Assembly: GCA_030549335.1 (NCBI GenBank)
Contig: CM060194.1
Span: 33,004,171 to 33,068,170 of the forward strand
DNA length: 64,000 nucleotides
Origin: Pontederia crassipes
Lineage: Eukaryota; Streptophyta; Magnoliopsida; Commelinales; Pontederiaceae
Reading direction: 5' to 3'
This document shows positions 24,404 to 37,027 of this stretch, piece by piece; the first letter of the stretch is position 1, and each line of letters opens with the position of its first letter. The notes under the pieces were generated by a model, which saw only the letters and a list, made by a program, of their open reading frames with translations, was not told where the DNA came from and made no database searches. Made by a program: the position numbers and the translations under genes.

Positions 24404-25506
24404 GAAGCATGTCTTGAACTATGGAAAGTATTTATGATATGTTTCATGAATTTCATATGAGATGGAGAAAACTCTTACATCAAAATATTTTCAAGGAATA
24501 ATGCTTGTGAACTTAAAATAACTTAAAAATGATATTGATATGTGATCGTGATATGTTATTTTGGGGCATATATTGGGTCTTTGCCCTTTGAGAGCTGTTC
24601 TACGTGTACGTATTGACTCATATTATGCTCTCCATATTTGAGAATCATGATTGTGAAGCTCTGTCATGAAGGGATACGTATTGACCCATGATGTACTTTG
24701 CGTATACGAGAGTCATGATTGTAAAGTTCTATTTAACTGTATGACACATATGAAGGGATACATATTAACTCATGATATGATCTGCGTATATATGACACAT
24801 GATCATGGAGGAATACGTATTGACCCATGATAAGTACGTGCAATAATATATGTGTGGAGTTTAACTATGAATAGAATGAGATTTTGAGTTACTTTATTTA
24901 TGTGAAAATTCCTATAATTTGATAACTTATGTTACATGTGTTATGAATTAAATCTTTTCTCATAGTAAAAAAATGTGATTATTTAAATATTATTTGTACT
25001 TGTATTGTTCCCTATGTTATATTTTTATTTCGCTTACTAAGTAAATGATTGTTGCTTATAATACTCATTTTAAAATTTTCAAATACTTATAAGTTCTCGA
25101 GTTGAGTCAACTCGGAGTTTATTTTTGCTGCATATAGAAAAGGTCGAGCCACCAGAGCACTCTTATTTTTCTCTTCACTTTTATTTTTGGAAGCATGCAT
25201 ATAATAGATAAACTTAAGAGTTGTAATAGAGTTTGTTAGAATATTTTTGTAAGGATGTATAAAACTTGATCCTGCGGGGTGTTATATGTGAAATGATTTG
25301 TGAGACAATAATGATAATATGTGAACATTATGTCTCATATTCTTGAGTAAACTTTGATGAGTATATATGCATCTATTGTATGCACTAACAAATAACATGA
25401 GATAAGTAAGGGGGAGGTTTTACCGATTTTATTTTTTGAATTGCTAAACATAATCAAGGGATGTAATAATTGAGATTAAAACTTAGTCACGGAGTTAGGT
25501 GTGACA

Positions 25507-26883
25507 ATTGACGTCTCCCGTGTTCATTTGATTCCGTGCTGTTGCACTCCACAAATGGACAATTTCTTGCAAAATGTCCAACTTGTCCACAATTAAAACA
25601 AGTCTCATTACATTCACTGTCATGCCTATGTCCACAATAATTGCACTAAGGCCTAATCCTATTATCTTGGCAGTCCTCATGCCTTTGTTGCTGACCACCT
25701 TTCCTTCTAGATTGATTTTGTCTAGGCTCGTGTATGCTATTCTTGATCTTCTTGTATTTTGCATTTTTACTTTACATTTCTCCATCAAGTTGGTCATCCT
25801 GATAGTATCATTTAGTCTCGTGATTGTTCATCCTAGTTGAGTATTTTCCAAGTCGTATAAATTTGGTCATGTACTCAGACCTCATGTTATCCTACGCCAA
25901 TTGTAGGAACTCTTGTTACTTCAAGTCCCTCTTGTAGGCAAGAAACAAGCACTCTCTATAGATCCTTCTAAACTTTAGACTTCCTCAATGATAAGGAATT
26001 CCATATACGATGGCATTCTATCATTTTTTAGCATTTCCTGTCAAACGAAATATTATTTTCTTAAGCAAAATTTATGAGCTTGAAGGTCTCCTCGATGGCT
26101 TGAATTCATCATTTCATAGTATCAAAATTATCTATCCCATTGAACTAGGGTGGTATGAGCTTAAGAAACTTTTGAATTGTGCTCTTCTTCATGTTAGCCT
26201 CATTTGGTTGAAACCCATTGTTAGAGTCATTCAACGAGTTGACCATTTGTTGGTTCATTGCAGCTGATCAAATATTTGATTACTATCAACGTTACCCCAG
26301 TTTACTTAACTTTTATAACTAACTTGATGATAATAGAAGTTATCTACAAGTGCAATATCAATGCATTTCTTCAGACAGTATGTGTCAAATCAAAACTTAC
26401 TTACATTGGATGACTTGACAACAGTTCGTGATGTTTTGCACATAGACTTTCAACTAATTTTATCCCAAGAAAGGTCTAACACTTTAGATTTGATACCAAT
26501 TGTAATGCTCCCAAATTTTATCCTCTTATCGAATGACAATTGAACTTATTTTGGTCCGACGGTACTTATAATTTCTTCTTTTTGAATCTTTCTTACAGAG
26601 AACGCAGAAGCGAAATAATTTTTAAACTTTCTTTTACAAAGTGGGGAAGATAATAACTTTTCTAACTATCCTTTATAATAATCCTCTAAAGGTTAGCTAA
26701 TTTTCAAATAATTTTATATTAAATAAAAAGAAAAGTTCTAATGATCCAATCCCATGTGCATTATCACGAACATTACCGTTGCATATGTTTCCATTTGTAC
26801 TTATCAGTCCAACTATTTGTAGGATTCAAACACAAAAAATAAAATAAAATTTTCATAAGTAATGACGCTCAGTACATGAGATA
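25507..26883 (-). mobile_element. Ty3/gypsy gag and LTR remnant (copy 2)
   Basis: Second copy, shifted by 7023 bp, of the CCHC gag remnant, the primer binding site and the LTR fragment described for copy 1. The chance reading frames in both copies are identical, which shows how little they have diverged. Confidence 0.75.
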
Positions 26884-27052
26884 ATATAAATTTATAATAA
26901 AAATAAATCAAACTTAACTATAGAACAATCATAAGGTCAATAGTCGGCGATCATATTTTTTCAATAAACAATGCTTACTTATCTTATTTTTATTCATATT
27001 CATACTCATATTCATATCATGTCAATTTCACGTTCATATAAGTAACGAACTA

Positions 27053-28623
27053 GCATACGATATGCACGTGGTCATAATTTTTCAAAAGAAATTTAAAATA
27101 ATAATAATAATAATAATAATATATTTATTCTTATTTTAGATCTCCATTTAAGAAAAATGATATTTTCCTTTGTTTTTTAAATATTATTATTTCAATTTAT
27201 TTTAAGAAATATATAAAAATGTTTCCAATAAAAAAATAAATATTTAAATTTTAGTAAAATAAATTTCTTTTGTTTTTTTTCATATGTGGACTAGCATATA
27301 AACAATCTTATAAAACAATTTTGAAAAAATTGAAAAAAAGAACATCAAGGCTTGTAATAGCATTAAGAATAACTTGATCCTTTTGGTCAAAAAACTCATT
27401 TTTTTTATTTTTTTAAGACCTGCTTGGTTGCGGATTATGTGGCGAAATAAGTAATTATTCTTTTGAATAAAGTCAAACGCATAGAGGATTAGGAATACAG
27501 CATGACATCGTCCACATAGCTCCAAGGTATGTTTAATCTTGTCTGTAGTGTGTTTTTTGGATTATGATAATCCACATTTTCAATGGAATAGAAGATATTC
27601 ATTCATTTTGAATTGAGGGTCGACCGTCATTTTACTGTTCATTGAAGTCGATAGTAAAATCATTCTCCTTTTAAACTAACTACATGTGAGGGAATTTTAG
27701 TCATTTTATTCAACTTGTCCCATTCAATTTGAACACTATTAAAAATACAAATATGAATAGGTGTCAAGTTCAATAAAAAAGAAAATAGATTAGTGCTTCA
27801 CAAAATTCAAGATATCTCACATTGAGATGAATAAATACACTTATTCACTTCGGCCATGTTTGGTTTGAATATAAATAAAAAATAGTGTTATTCTTTATTA
27901 TTCTGCCAAACAAGGTAGTTAAACCTTAAAAAAGGTAAAGAACAAAGTTTGTATTAATAAAAAATTTATCCTTTTAAAACAGTGTGTTTTATAGAGATAA
28001 GTTATTCTATCAAAAAGGTGAAATAAGATTTATTCTTTGCACAAACTTCCAAAAATTCTTAATCTATAATAATAATCATGCTTATTCCAAGAATTATTAT
28101 CCATCAATCAAATACCACCTTTATTCTGTATCCAAGATAGGGCCTTACAAGATGTTTGATATGAGAACAAGAGAGATGTTTGATATGAGAACAAAAGCTA
28201 AAATAAGAGGTTTGTCCTTATTTTGGTCAACTTTTTATCATTTTGAAACCAACTCAAAAAATACATAAAACACCATATTTTATTCTTAAAATGAGATAAT
28301 AATGTTACTACTAATAATAGGAACAAATATTTTGTTCTTTATCCAAATACTATTTATCTTTTGTCATAAAAATATTTTGAGTTTTGTTTATCTGAAAAAG
28401 ATTATTTCTTCTAATTCCTTTTTAATGTGTTCATGTCGCACTTGGAGCAGCAAACTTCAAGCTGGATTACCAAACCGGCAATTATAATATTTTTTTATTG
28501 CAAACATCTGATTCCTAATTTTTGCTTTTACCTCTGGGTAGAAAATGATGTTTTAGCTTTCTTCGTGTGACATCACATTCTTTGTAACCACGAAGAGCGG
28601 ATTCTTTTGGGGCGTTGTGTAAC
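27053..28623 (+). repeat. Copy of the CCCH gene promoter region split by an insertion (copy 2)
   Basis: Same structure as 20030-21600, carried by the second 7-kb tandem copy. Confidence 0.75.
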
Positions 28624-29312
28624 AACTAAAAAACATCCAATGCAATAAATGGCCAACTGTCATTTCATAACAACCAAACAAATGAGAAAAAAATCACAAA
28701 TTTTTTTAACCCCATAATTTATGGACAATTAGTTATATTCCATTACAATTTAGAGAAGATCATAATCTCATTAAAATAAATCCCATAAAATCCTTATATT
28801 AACCACCCAAATAACCCCCTCACAACCCTTTAATTTGGCCACTAATTTTAGAATATGTGAGAAGAAAAAAAAGAGGACAAGAGTTCCTGGATTTCTTCTT
28901 TTGCACTTTCTCCTCTCTCCCTCATGAGTTTCCCCACTCATAGAGGACGTTATCACGGAAGATCGCAATGGGGCATTGGATCGATGAGGATCAAGGGGAC
29001 GAGCATGATACCTTGATTAATCTCTGATCAAAATATGTTTAAGTTTCCTTAATTTTCTTGTTGTTCAGATTTCATAGCGAAAATTATTAAATGATTTCGG
29101 ATAGAATTTTGTTGTCCATAAACGATGAAAAAATTTTGAATGATAGCCCTTGAGGTCTAGTTTTCGTAGAATAAAAAATTGTGTCAATAAGAGTTAATGA
29201 TCAAAAGTTAATGATGAAACATCGTGCCAAATAAAATTGTAAAATATGCTAATTACTCAAAATTGCAAAAGTTATTTTGAGGTTTCACTCGTTACTTTTT
29301 TCTCTCGATTTA

Positions 29313-31564
29313 AGAACAAGAATGACACAAATACTCAGCATTTTGATGAGCTAGAAAGTGAAAACCTTTTGGGTGAGGATAATCTTGGCAAAGACCTACA
29401 TATTTTGGACTCTGAGAATATTTTTGTGGTTGACTTCTAAAATGGAGTCAGTTGCTTATGTTCCAACCAGTGCAAGTGGGCAAATTTTGATTGTTGATGA
29501 TAGTAGAAATTAGGGCAGAGCAAAATCGGGTTCGAGTCCGGGTCCACTGTGACCCGGTCCCGACCCGATTTTGCCCGTGTCTAAAAAATTTAGACCCAGT
29601 ACCGGTACTGGTCCCGACCGGTACCGGGACCGTGTTGGACCCGATAAATCGAGAATAAAATCGGGTTCAAAATAAATATTAAAAAATAAAATATATAAAA
29701 AAGTTTATATAATTAATAAAACCAAATCATGATTTGATTAAATAAATATCAAATAAACTTAAGATTACATCAATTTATCATATAATAAATCAATAACATT
29801 ATTTTAAAACATTTTAAAATGAAAAAATGTCCATCAAATTAATAAATAATTAGAATTATTACCATAATTATTATTATAACCGAGTCGGGTCACGGGTCGG
29901 GTTTTTATACATTGGACCCAGTCCCGACCCAGAATCCACCGGGATTATTTTTTGAACCCGGTACCGACCCGATTTAGAACTGGACCGGGAATATTTCCCG
30001 AATAATCGGGTCGGTGCGGGTCGGGTCGACCGGGTCGACTCGGCCCGTGCTCAGCCCTAGTAGAAATGAAGATGATGAAAAGGGCCACTGGACTCATGCT
30101 CGAGTAGCTAAAGTCAGCTTGCTGATGTCGGTCGACCCGGCCCGTGCTCAGCCCTAGTAGAAATGAAGTTGATGAAAAGGGCCACTGGACTCATGCTCGA
30201 GTAGCTGAAGTCAGCTTGCTGATATGTCCTTTTTAGTTTTTTGCACAATTGATGTTTAATCTCTTTCTTAAGTATACAACAATTACTATAAATATCTTGG
30301 AACAATATCATCAATTTTTTCGTTACCGCCTTTTTTCTCTAATTTAGTAGTTTTTCTTATTCTTGCAGTCCAACACTATTCAGAGTAGCACATCTAGCCT
30401 CTTCACTTTCTTGGTTGCTTTAGCTTTCTTAGGAGAAACATTCTCATGGGTGGATATGATTAGTGTACTTCTTTGCATGGGAGGAACAATTATAGTTAGT
30501 ATGACTGATTCTCTTGCTTTGGTTTCAGCAGGACTACATGTTATCTATATCACTTTGATTCGAAAAAAGTTGCCCGATGAGAAGAAAGGAGAAGGCTAAG
30601 CAAGTACTGCCCAATTCCTTAGATTTCTTGGGTTTTTTAATCCGTCGATACTTTTTTCCCATTGCTCTGGTTTTGAACATCACAAGACTAGATCCTTTTC
30701 ACAAGCTTAGCTGGAAGCAACTTGGCCTGATAATTAGAAAAGCTTGGTTGCATTTATTTCCATAACATTCTTTTCACCAAATGCACAATTTGACCTTTTC
30801 CCTTACTGAGTTTGTGTTGTTTTCCTGGTTCCTGTGATAAATTTTCTCCATAAAATGTTAGTCGTTTCATTATGATTACTGACATTTTAGTTGGCCCATA
30901 TATCCTTGTATTGAATTGACTCTTAACCATATTTATAAGTTGATAAGTGCATATGCAAGAGCCGACCATTCTTTTCCATTTAGGCATTAATATTCCAAGA
31001 CAAAATATTTTACACTCTTAGGAACAAGAGACCTATTTTGATGAACATCAGCCTATGGATTCACTATAGCAGTAGTGGCATACGATAAGAAGGAAAGATG
31101 TAATGAACCACAATCAAGTTATCTGTGCTCAAACAATCATATGGATATTACCTTTGGTTTAATTCCCCTATATCGAAATTGGATTCTAGAAATACTGACA
31201 TTTCTATATTTTTTTTGAGGGAGAAATGTCTATTAATATTGATACATGATTGCTGGATAATGTATTGAGTGACTACTTATGGGCGAAGGCAATTCATCTG
31301 ACCATGATCACTATTGCAACAGCTGGTTTAACAATTCAGGTGACCATAAATGCTGTTGTGGATTCCCTAATTGGCCATGCCCCTCATATTATAGATTATA
31401 TTGGAGCTGCCGCAATGATGGTTGGTTTCGTTGGAATGAACTTCCCATTTGACAATTCTTTAGAAAATCAAATGAGTATCGAGGAACAAAAAACTACAAA
31501 TATAGCTTATGTTCAAAATCATCTTGAGCTACCAACAGATAAAGAGACAAACAATATTAGATGA
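29313..31564 (+). pseudogene. EamA/SLC35F-type transporter pseudogene (copy 2, with 3' exons)
   Basis: Same 5' part as copy 1 (MITE insertion, stop in ICPF*, broken donor at about 30288). The sequence continues past 30561 into RKKLPDEKKGEG and an in-frame TAA at 30597, then a frameshift before a block resembling PIALVLNITRLDPFHKLSWK. A last segment 31251-31564 encodes LDNVLSDYLWAKAI, ATAGLTIQVTINAVVDSL, HIIDYIGAAAMMVGF and a hydrophilic tail ending TGA. Transmembrane segments typical of EamA proteins remain readable. Multiple lesions shared by both copies show that it was dead before the tandem duplication. Confidence 0.88.
29511..30059. mobile_element. hAT-type MITE (copy 2)
   Basis: Identical element and target duplication inside the second 7-kb copy, shifted by 7023 bp. 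Confidence 0.92.
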
Positions 31565-31623
31565 TAGAAGTTTATTGTCCATCGACTTTTCACTTATTCT
31601 ATTTGTGATGGTTCATGTGATGT

Positions 31624-32380
31624 TTTTTGAGAGAAAAATAGGATGTTGACGCTAGGTTAATCATCCATTTATTAAAATTTTAGTTATAGGTTACAAGAAG
31701 GAATGTACAAAATTACAAGCACATATCATAATTCTCTCCAATCTTTAATATGTCGCCAGATTGTTTGCACCATATTCTCCACATACATCCTGATGCCACT
31801 GAACAATTTTTCGTTGCGTTGTTTCCAAATGGCCCATAACACAACTATAGATGTCACCCTTTTGTTGGATGATACATATGTATGTAGTTCCTGATCTACA
31901 TCACCAGCACCCCTGAACAATGCCCTGAATCTGTCCACCGATGTCAAGTCCAATGTCAACATGCTCAAATCAGATCACAATCGTCTGGACCACACACACC
32001 CAAAGGACAAATGTGCAGAATCTTTGATTTCATTTGAGTAGAAGACACAAGACTACACATTTGTCGAGCCTTGATAAGCAACTGACGTCTTCGGAATAGC
32101 CAAGCAAATATTCGAATTCTTAGTGGAACTTTCAATCACCAAATCAACCTACAGTCCATGACTACTGCATCATATGGCTACTGGTTCGAACCCTCTAGCA
32201 GTATGTACACCCTTGTCACGCTGAACTATCCAGAAGCCCAAACCCATCCATCCATTTTTCCTGGAATCACTTTGAGCCCGGCTAGATGATCAAGAATGCT
32301 CAATAGATTCGTACTCCTTTGGTAAGATAATGGAGATCTGAACATAAGAATCCATGACCCTCCCCAATGCCATTCCTATC
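31624..32380 (-). mobile_element. L1-type LINE, 3'-terminal fragment with zf-RVT region
   Basis: The minus strand encodes, with stops, text such as KVPLRIRIFAWLFRRRQLL followed by VVLWAIWKQRNEKLFSG, which is the zinc-binding/reverse-transcriptase-associated region at the end of plant LINE ORF2. The 3' end lies at about 31624, where TTTTTTGAGAG is followed by a weak hairpin GGATG...CATCC, as in the other LINE ends here. It is truncated on its 5' side. Confidence 0.75.
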
Positions 32381-32390
32381 AGCACACAAA

Positions 32391-32743
32391 CATTGAGAAA
32401 TCATTGTCCTTTGATCAACTAATAACACATATAAATGATGATACATGCTTGATAAAACACTCCCATTTGTCTAGTTATCCTCCTAGAATCGAAAATCAGT
32501 ACCATCATGTGATGTTATCTAAACATCAACATTATTTTTAGTCATCATAGCAGGTTTCATGCAGATTATGCTAGATGGTTCAAACAACAAATCACCACGG
32601 TCATGAATATTTCATTTTCAGGCCAACTGACTGCTTAATGGGACATGAAACCTCCATGCTCTTGACAAAAATGTTGAGGGATAATACTTCTGCACTGACA
32701 GAACAACAAACTTCAGTTAATCTCTTATTATCTTTCGATATCA

Positions 32744-32809
<66 letters not shown>

Positions 32810-33245
32810 GCAGATATAGAAAGTGTAAGATCTCAAAGGGTACTAAGGGGGGAGGGTCAAGAAAAAAGGAACACATCAAATAGAAAAAGAACATTGAGAA
32901 ACCATTGTCCTTTGATCAACTGATAACACATATAAACGATGATACATGCTTGATAAAACACTCCCATTTGTCTAGTTATCCTCCCATAATCGAAAATCAG
33001 TACCATCATGTGATGTTATCTGAACATCAACGTTATTTTTAGTCATCATAGTAGGTTTCATGCATATTATGCTAGATGGTTCAAACAACAAATCACCATG
33101 GTCATGAATATTTCGTTTTCAGGCCAACTGACTGCTTAATGGGACATGAAACCTCCATGCTCTTGACAAAAATGTTGAGGGATAATACTTCTGCACTGAT
33201 AGAACAACAAACTTCAGTTAATCTTTTATTATCTTTCGATATCAA

Positions 33246-33301
<56 letters not shown>

Positions 33302-33370
33302 CAGATATAGAAAGTGTAAGATCCCAAAGGGTACCAAGGGGGAAGGGTCAAGAAAAAAGGAACACATCAA
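32391..33370. repeat. ~500-bp direct repeat in two copies with different microsatellites
   Basis: Unit 1 (32391-32890) and unit 2 (32892-33380) match closely from CATTGAGAAA.CATTGTCC through CAAACAACAAATCACCA to the GAACACATCAAATAGAAAAA end. At the same internal position unit 1 has a (GATA)n tract (about 32755-32808) and unit 2 has a (TA)n tract (about 33248-33299). Part of unit 2 is the outer end of the giant inverted repeat. Confidence 0.9.
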
Positions 33371-35953
33371 ATAGAAAAAAAAATAGTCATAATGAAATGG
33401 GGAGTATCATGTTTTCAACCTTAATTTAACATATCATTGTTGTATCAAAGTTTTACGTAATATTTTGATTCCTAATATAATTTTTGACTTATGAATTTCA
33501 TAACTTCTAAATCAATTTAATTTAATTTTAAAAAATTTAAAGGGAGTTATTTTTTTCCTATTTCATGACCTTTTATGATACTTTACATATTCATGACAAA
33601 AAGGGGAGAATAAATTATTTTTAGACAGAGGGGGAATTACATATTTTTTTATGTCCTTTATGTGCAAAACTATTTTTTTATGAAACAAAAGGAGAGAAAT
33701 ATGATATGAATATATGAAGAGTACTGTCTTACAATTAGTACTTATGTGAATATCTATTATTGTAAGGAAAGCTAAGTTTTAGAATGAGTAAAATTAATTT
33801 TATAAGATTTTATAATTTTTTCGTAAATTATATATTTTTCATATTTCTCAATTTATCTTCATAAAAAAATGAGGAAATTGTTGGAGTAAAGTTTTAATGA
33901 CATATTAAATTATATTTTGATAATACAAATCTCAAAAGATTAAAGTTAAATGCTGAAAAAGTTTAAAGAAAATATACAACTTCTTGCACTGCACTTTGAT
34001 TAAATAATTGACTATGATCTTATTAGATTCTGGATGAATCATAAATATTAAAATTATAGAGAATCATGTTAGCTATCCATAGAATTCAATATTATCTAAT
34101 TTGAATAATTGTGTAAAAAGTTATGCTTAAAATATTGCAGATCAATCATCTTATCGGTCGATAGAATGAAAGTCGATCAAGACAAGTACGGTCGACCGAT
34201 CCAGTATACCGATCGATCGATCAATGCATGCACTATCCACGTTTAATGATGAGACAATACCAATCGATGCCGAGATGATACCGGTCGATCGGCCAGCTAC
34301 GATCAGTGAAGAAAATAAGCGCAATGGTCATATAGACTGATTCATTAATACAGTCGATCGATCCCCTAGTCAAATGAACAGTAACGATCAATTTTGAAGA
34401 AGAAATTTGTGAAACAATTTCTAAATAAATTTTTCACACACTAGAGTCTATAAAAGACACCATGAGGGGATGAATTATTGTTTAAAACAAAAGTATCGAT
34501 TTCACAAAAATCATCACGGAAACTTAAAACTCATTCAACAATCTTTAAATCATCACAAATCAAATCACATCAACCAATATAAGAAGGGGAGGAGAGAGAA
34601 TTCAATCACAATGCACGCGGTGGTGGTTGACGATGTTCGAAAATACTTTGACCAACGTCCCTACTCCGACTTCTCGATGACCTTCGGATATTCCATTAGA
34701 ACTCTTCTTTTATTCCAAATGGGACAAGGAAAAAAAGTCCGTTATACGACCGTCTTTTGTCCGATTCGAAAGGTAAGACTCACCTCTCCTCCAATGAAAC
34801 TAATCTTGGCATCGATCAGTATTGTCTCGTCATTGAACTTGGGTAGTGCATGCATTGATCGGTCGATCGGTATACCAGATTGGTCGACCGGAATTGTCTC
34901 GACCAACTTTCATTGCTTTCATTCTGTCGATCGAGAAATTGATTGACCTGCGCTATTTTGAGCATAATTTTTTACACAGTTATCTAAATTAGATAATCTT
35001 AAATTCTTGGATAGCTAACATGATTCTCTATAACTTTGATATTTATTATTCATCCAGAGTCTAATAAGATCATAGTCAATTATTTAATCAAAGTGTAGTG
35101 CATAAAGTTATCTATTTTTCTTCGAACTTTTGAGCATTTAACTTTAATCTTTCGAAGTTTGTATCATCAAAATATAACTTAATATGTTACTAAAATTTTG
35201 GTCCAACAATCTTCCCCTTTTTTTATAAAGATAAATTGAGAAATATGAAAAATATATAATTTACGAAAAAGTTGTAAAATCTTGTAAAATCAATTTTACT
35301 CTCCCTAAAACTTAGCTTTCCTTAAAATAATGGATATTCACATAAGTACTAATTGTAAGACACTGTTCGTATATTCATATCATATTTCTTCACCTTTTAT
35401 TTCATCAAAAAATAGTTTGTACATAAAGGGCATAAAAAATATATAATTTCCCCTTTGTCTAAAAAAAATTTATTCTCCTCTTTTTGTCATGAATATGTAA
35501 AGTATCATAAAATGTCATGAAATATGAAAAAATAACTTCCCCTAAATTTATGGCTATTTTAAAATGAAATTAAATTGATTTAGAGGGTTATGAAATCCAT
35601 AAGTAAAAAATTATATTAGAAATCAAAATATTACATAAAACTTTAATACAATAATGATATGTTAAAATAAAGTTGAAAACATTATGATTATGATTAATTT
35701 AGATATCATTATTATGAAAACATTATGATTTATGGCTATCATTATGATTAATTTTCTTTTTCTATTTGATGTGTTCCTTTTTTCTTGAACTCTCTTCTTG
35801 GTGCCCTTTGGGATCCTACACTTTCTACCTTTACTTATATATATATAGTTTGGTATCGAAAAATAATAATAGGTTACTTGAAGTTTGTTGTTCTATCAGT
35901 GCAAAAGTATTATCCCTCAACATTTTTGTCAAGAGCATGGAGGTTTCATGTCC
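33141..35953. mobile_element. Giant inverted repeat / foldback element (~2.8 kb)
   Basis: The left arm 33141-34275 is the reverse complement of the right arm 34808-35953, with moderate divergence. Outer ends are GGGACATGAAACCTCC / GGAGGTTTCATGTCCC. Other matched pairs are CTAAGTTTTAG / CTAAAACTTAG, GACTATGATCTTATTAGA / TCTAATAAGATCATAGTC and CAATGCATGCACTA / TAGTGCATGCATTG. The inner arms are rich in TCGATCGATC/GGTCGACCG motifs. The ~530-bp loop resembles the repeat at 12.2-13.1 kb. No transposase was found. I found no clear target duplication. It may be a foldback transposon, a long-TIR MITE, or an inverted duplication of one insertion. Confidence 0.85.
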
Positions 35954-36177
35954 CTCAACATTTTGTTATTAGAGTTTTTTCATTTTTATATTCTTTGATT
36001 GATGGTAATTGTCAATAAATAAATAAATATAGAGTATAAATCATGTTTATTTCATTAAACAAAATATCATATATTTAAATTTACGGTAGAATCACTTTTA
36101 CGGCATAATATTGAATGCATATAGTGTTAGTAGACTGATAGAGCATTTTTGTATATAACTATATATGAACAAATTTT
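35954..36177. other. AT-rich spacer between two inverted-repeat elements
   Basis: A short AT-rich stretch with a repeated TCAACATTTT.GT motif at its left end. Nothing gene-like is visible. Confidence 0.6.
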
Positions 36178-37027
36178 AACGTTAAATTGAAAAAAATTAC
36201 ACCAAATGCCCTCCAACTTTAAGGTTTGCTCAGTTATGACCTCCAACTTCACAACAATGATGCCATCCATCTTTTAACTAACTTGATGCCCTTTTATCTA
36301 GGATAGATGATCTCCCGATGTGGAGCTGACGTGACGCAGATGTAATGCTGACAGGACTTTTCTCTCTTCTTCACACTTACGTGATAATATTAAAAAATGT
36401 AAGGATGGAGAGGGCACACGCCGCCGCCCCAAGCTCCGACGAGGTCGGGGCCTCCCCCCCCTCTGCGACCTCGCCTGTCGACGAGGTCGAGGGGGGAGGC
36501 CCCCCCTCCTGCACGCCTCACCTGCCTCCTGCACGTCGACAAAGAGAAGGGATGGGGTGGGACGACGAGGAGGGCCTCTCCCTCCCTCTGTGACCTCGTC
36601 GGCGAGCGAGGTCGTAGAGGGGTGGGGAGGCCCTTCTCCTCGCCACCGACGCGGGAGGGGGGCACCCCTCGTCTGCGACCTCGCCGGTCGTCGGAGGGGG
36701 ACGAGCTCCCCTCCCGCGCATCGCCTTCTCCTCATCGGTATGCAGGAGGTGGGGGCAACTCCCCCCTCCATCCTGACATTTTTATTTTAATTATTTTTTT
36801 TAATATTGTCACGTAAGTGTGAAGAAGAGAGGAAAAGTCTTGTCAACGTTACATATGCGTCACGTCAGCTCCGCGACCGGGATCGACTATCCCAAGTAAA
36901 AGAGGGCATTGAGTGAAACATATTAAAAGATGGATGGTATCGCTGTTATAAAGTGAAGTTGGAGGACATCGCTGAGCAAACTTAAAATTGGAGGACATGT
37001 GGTACAATTTTTTCGGTGAACACGTTG
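36178..37027. mobile_element. Long-TIR (MULE-like) non-autonomous element with a GC-rich core
   Basis: Arms of ~215 bp are inverted copies: left CCTCCAACTT..GGTTTGCTCAG, CATCCATCTTTTAA, GGAGCTGACGTGACGCA, TTCTTCACACTTACGTGA; the right arm reads the same on the other strand. The core (~36405-36770) is very GC-rich and contains repeated GACCTCG/CGAGGTCG motifs in both directions. Long frames in several phases occur there only because stops are rare. Arm length suggests a Mutator-type MITE, but no 9-bp target duplication was seen. The core could be a captured gene fragment (Pack-MULE) or a self-complementary filler. Confidence 0.75.

Larger units (their letters stand above)
23541..30561. repeat. 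Tandem duplication, copy 2 (~7.02 kb)
   Basis: Direct continuation of copy 1 in the same orientation. The 33-bp length excess equals the longer (TTA)27 tract at 24323-24403. Its right end continues into the remaining exon sequence of the transporter pseudogene (from 30562), whereas copy 1 is cut there and joined to the LTR segment. Copy 2 therefore keeps the original right flank. Confidence 0.97.

Noticed and set aside
31200-31250. T8-GAGGGA tract resembling a LINE-end stub next to the last pseudogene segment
   Set aside because: I could not find convincing direct repeats on both sides.
36298-36771. Long reading frames of up to 157 codons on both strands, Arg/Pro/Gly-rich
   Set aside because: They lie in the GC-rich core of an inverted-repeat element where stop codons are rare in all frames. 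Overlapping frames on both strands and low-complexity composition argue against a gene.
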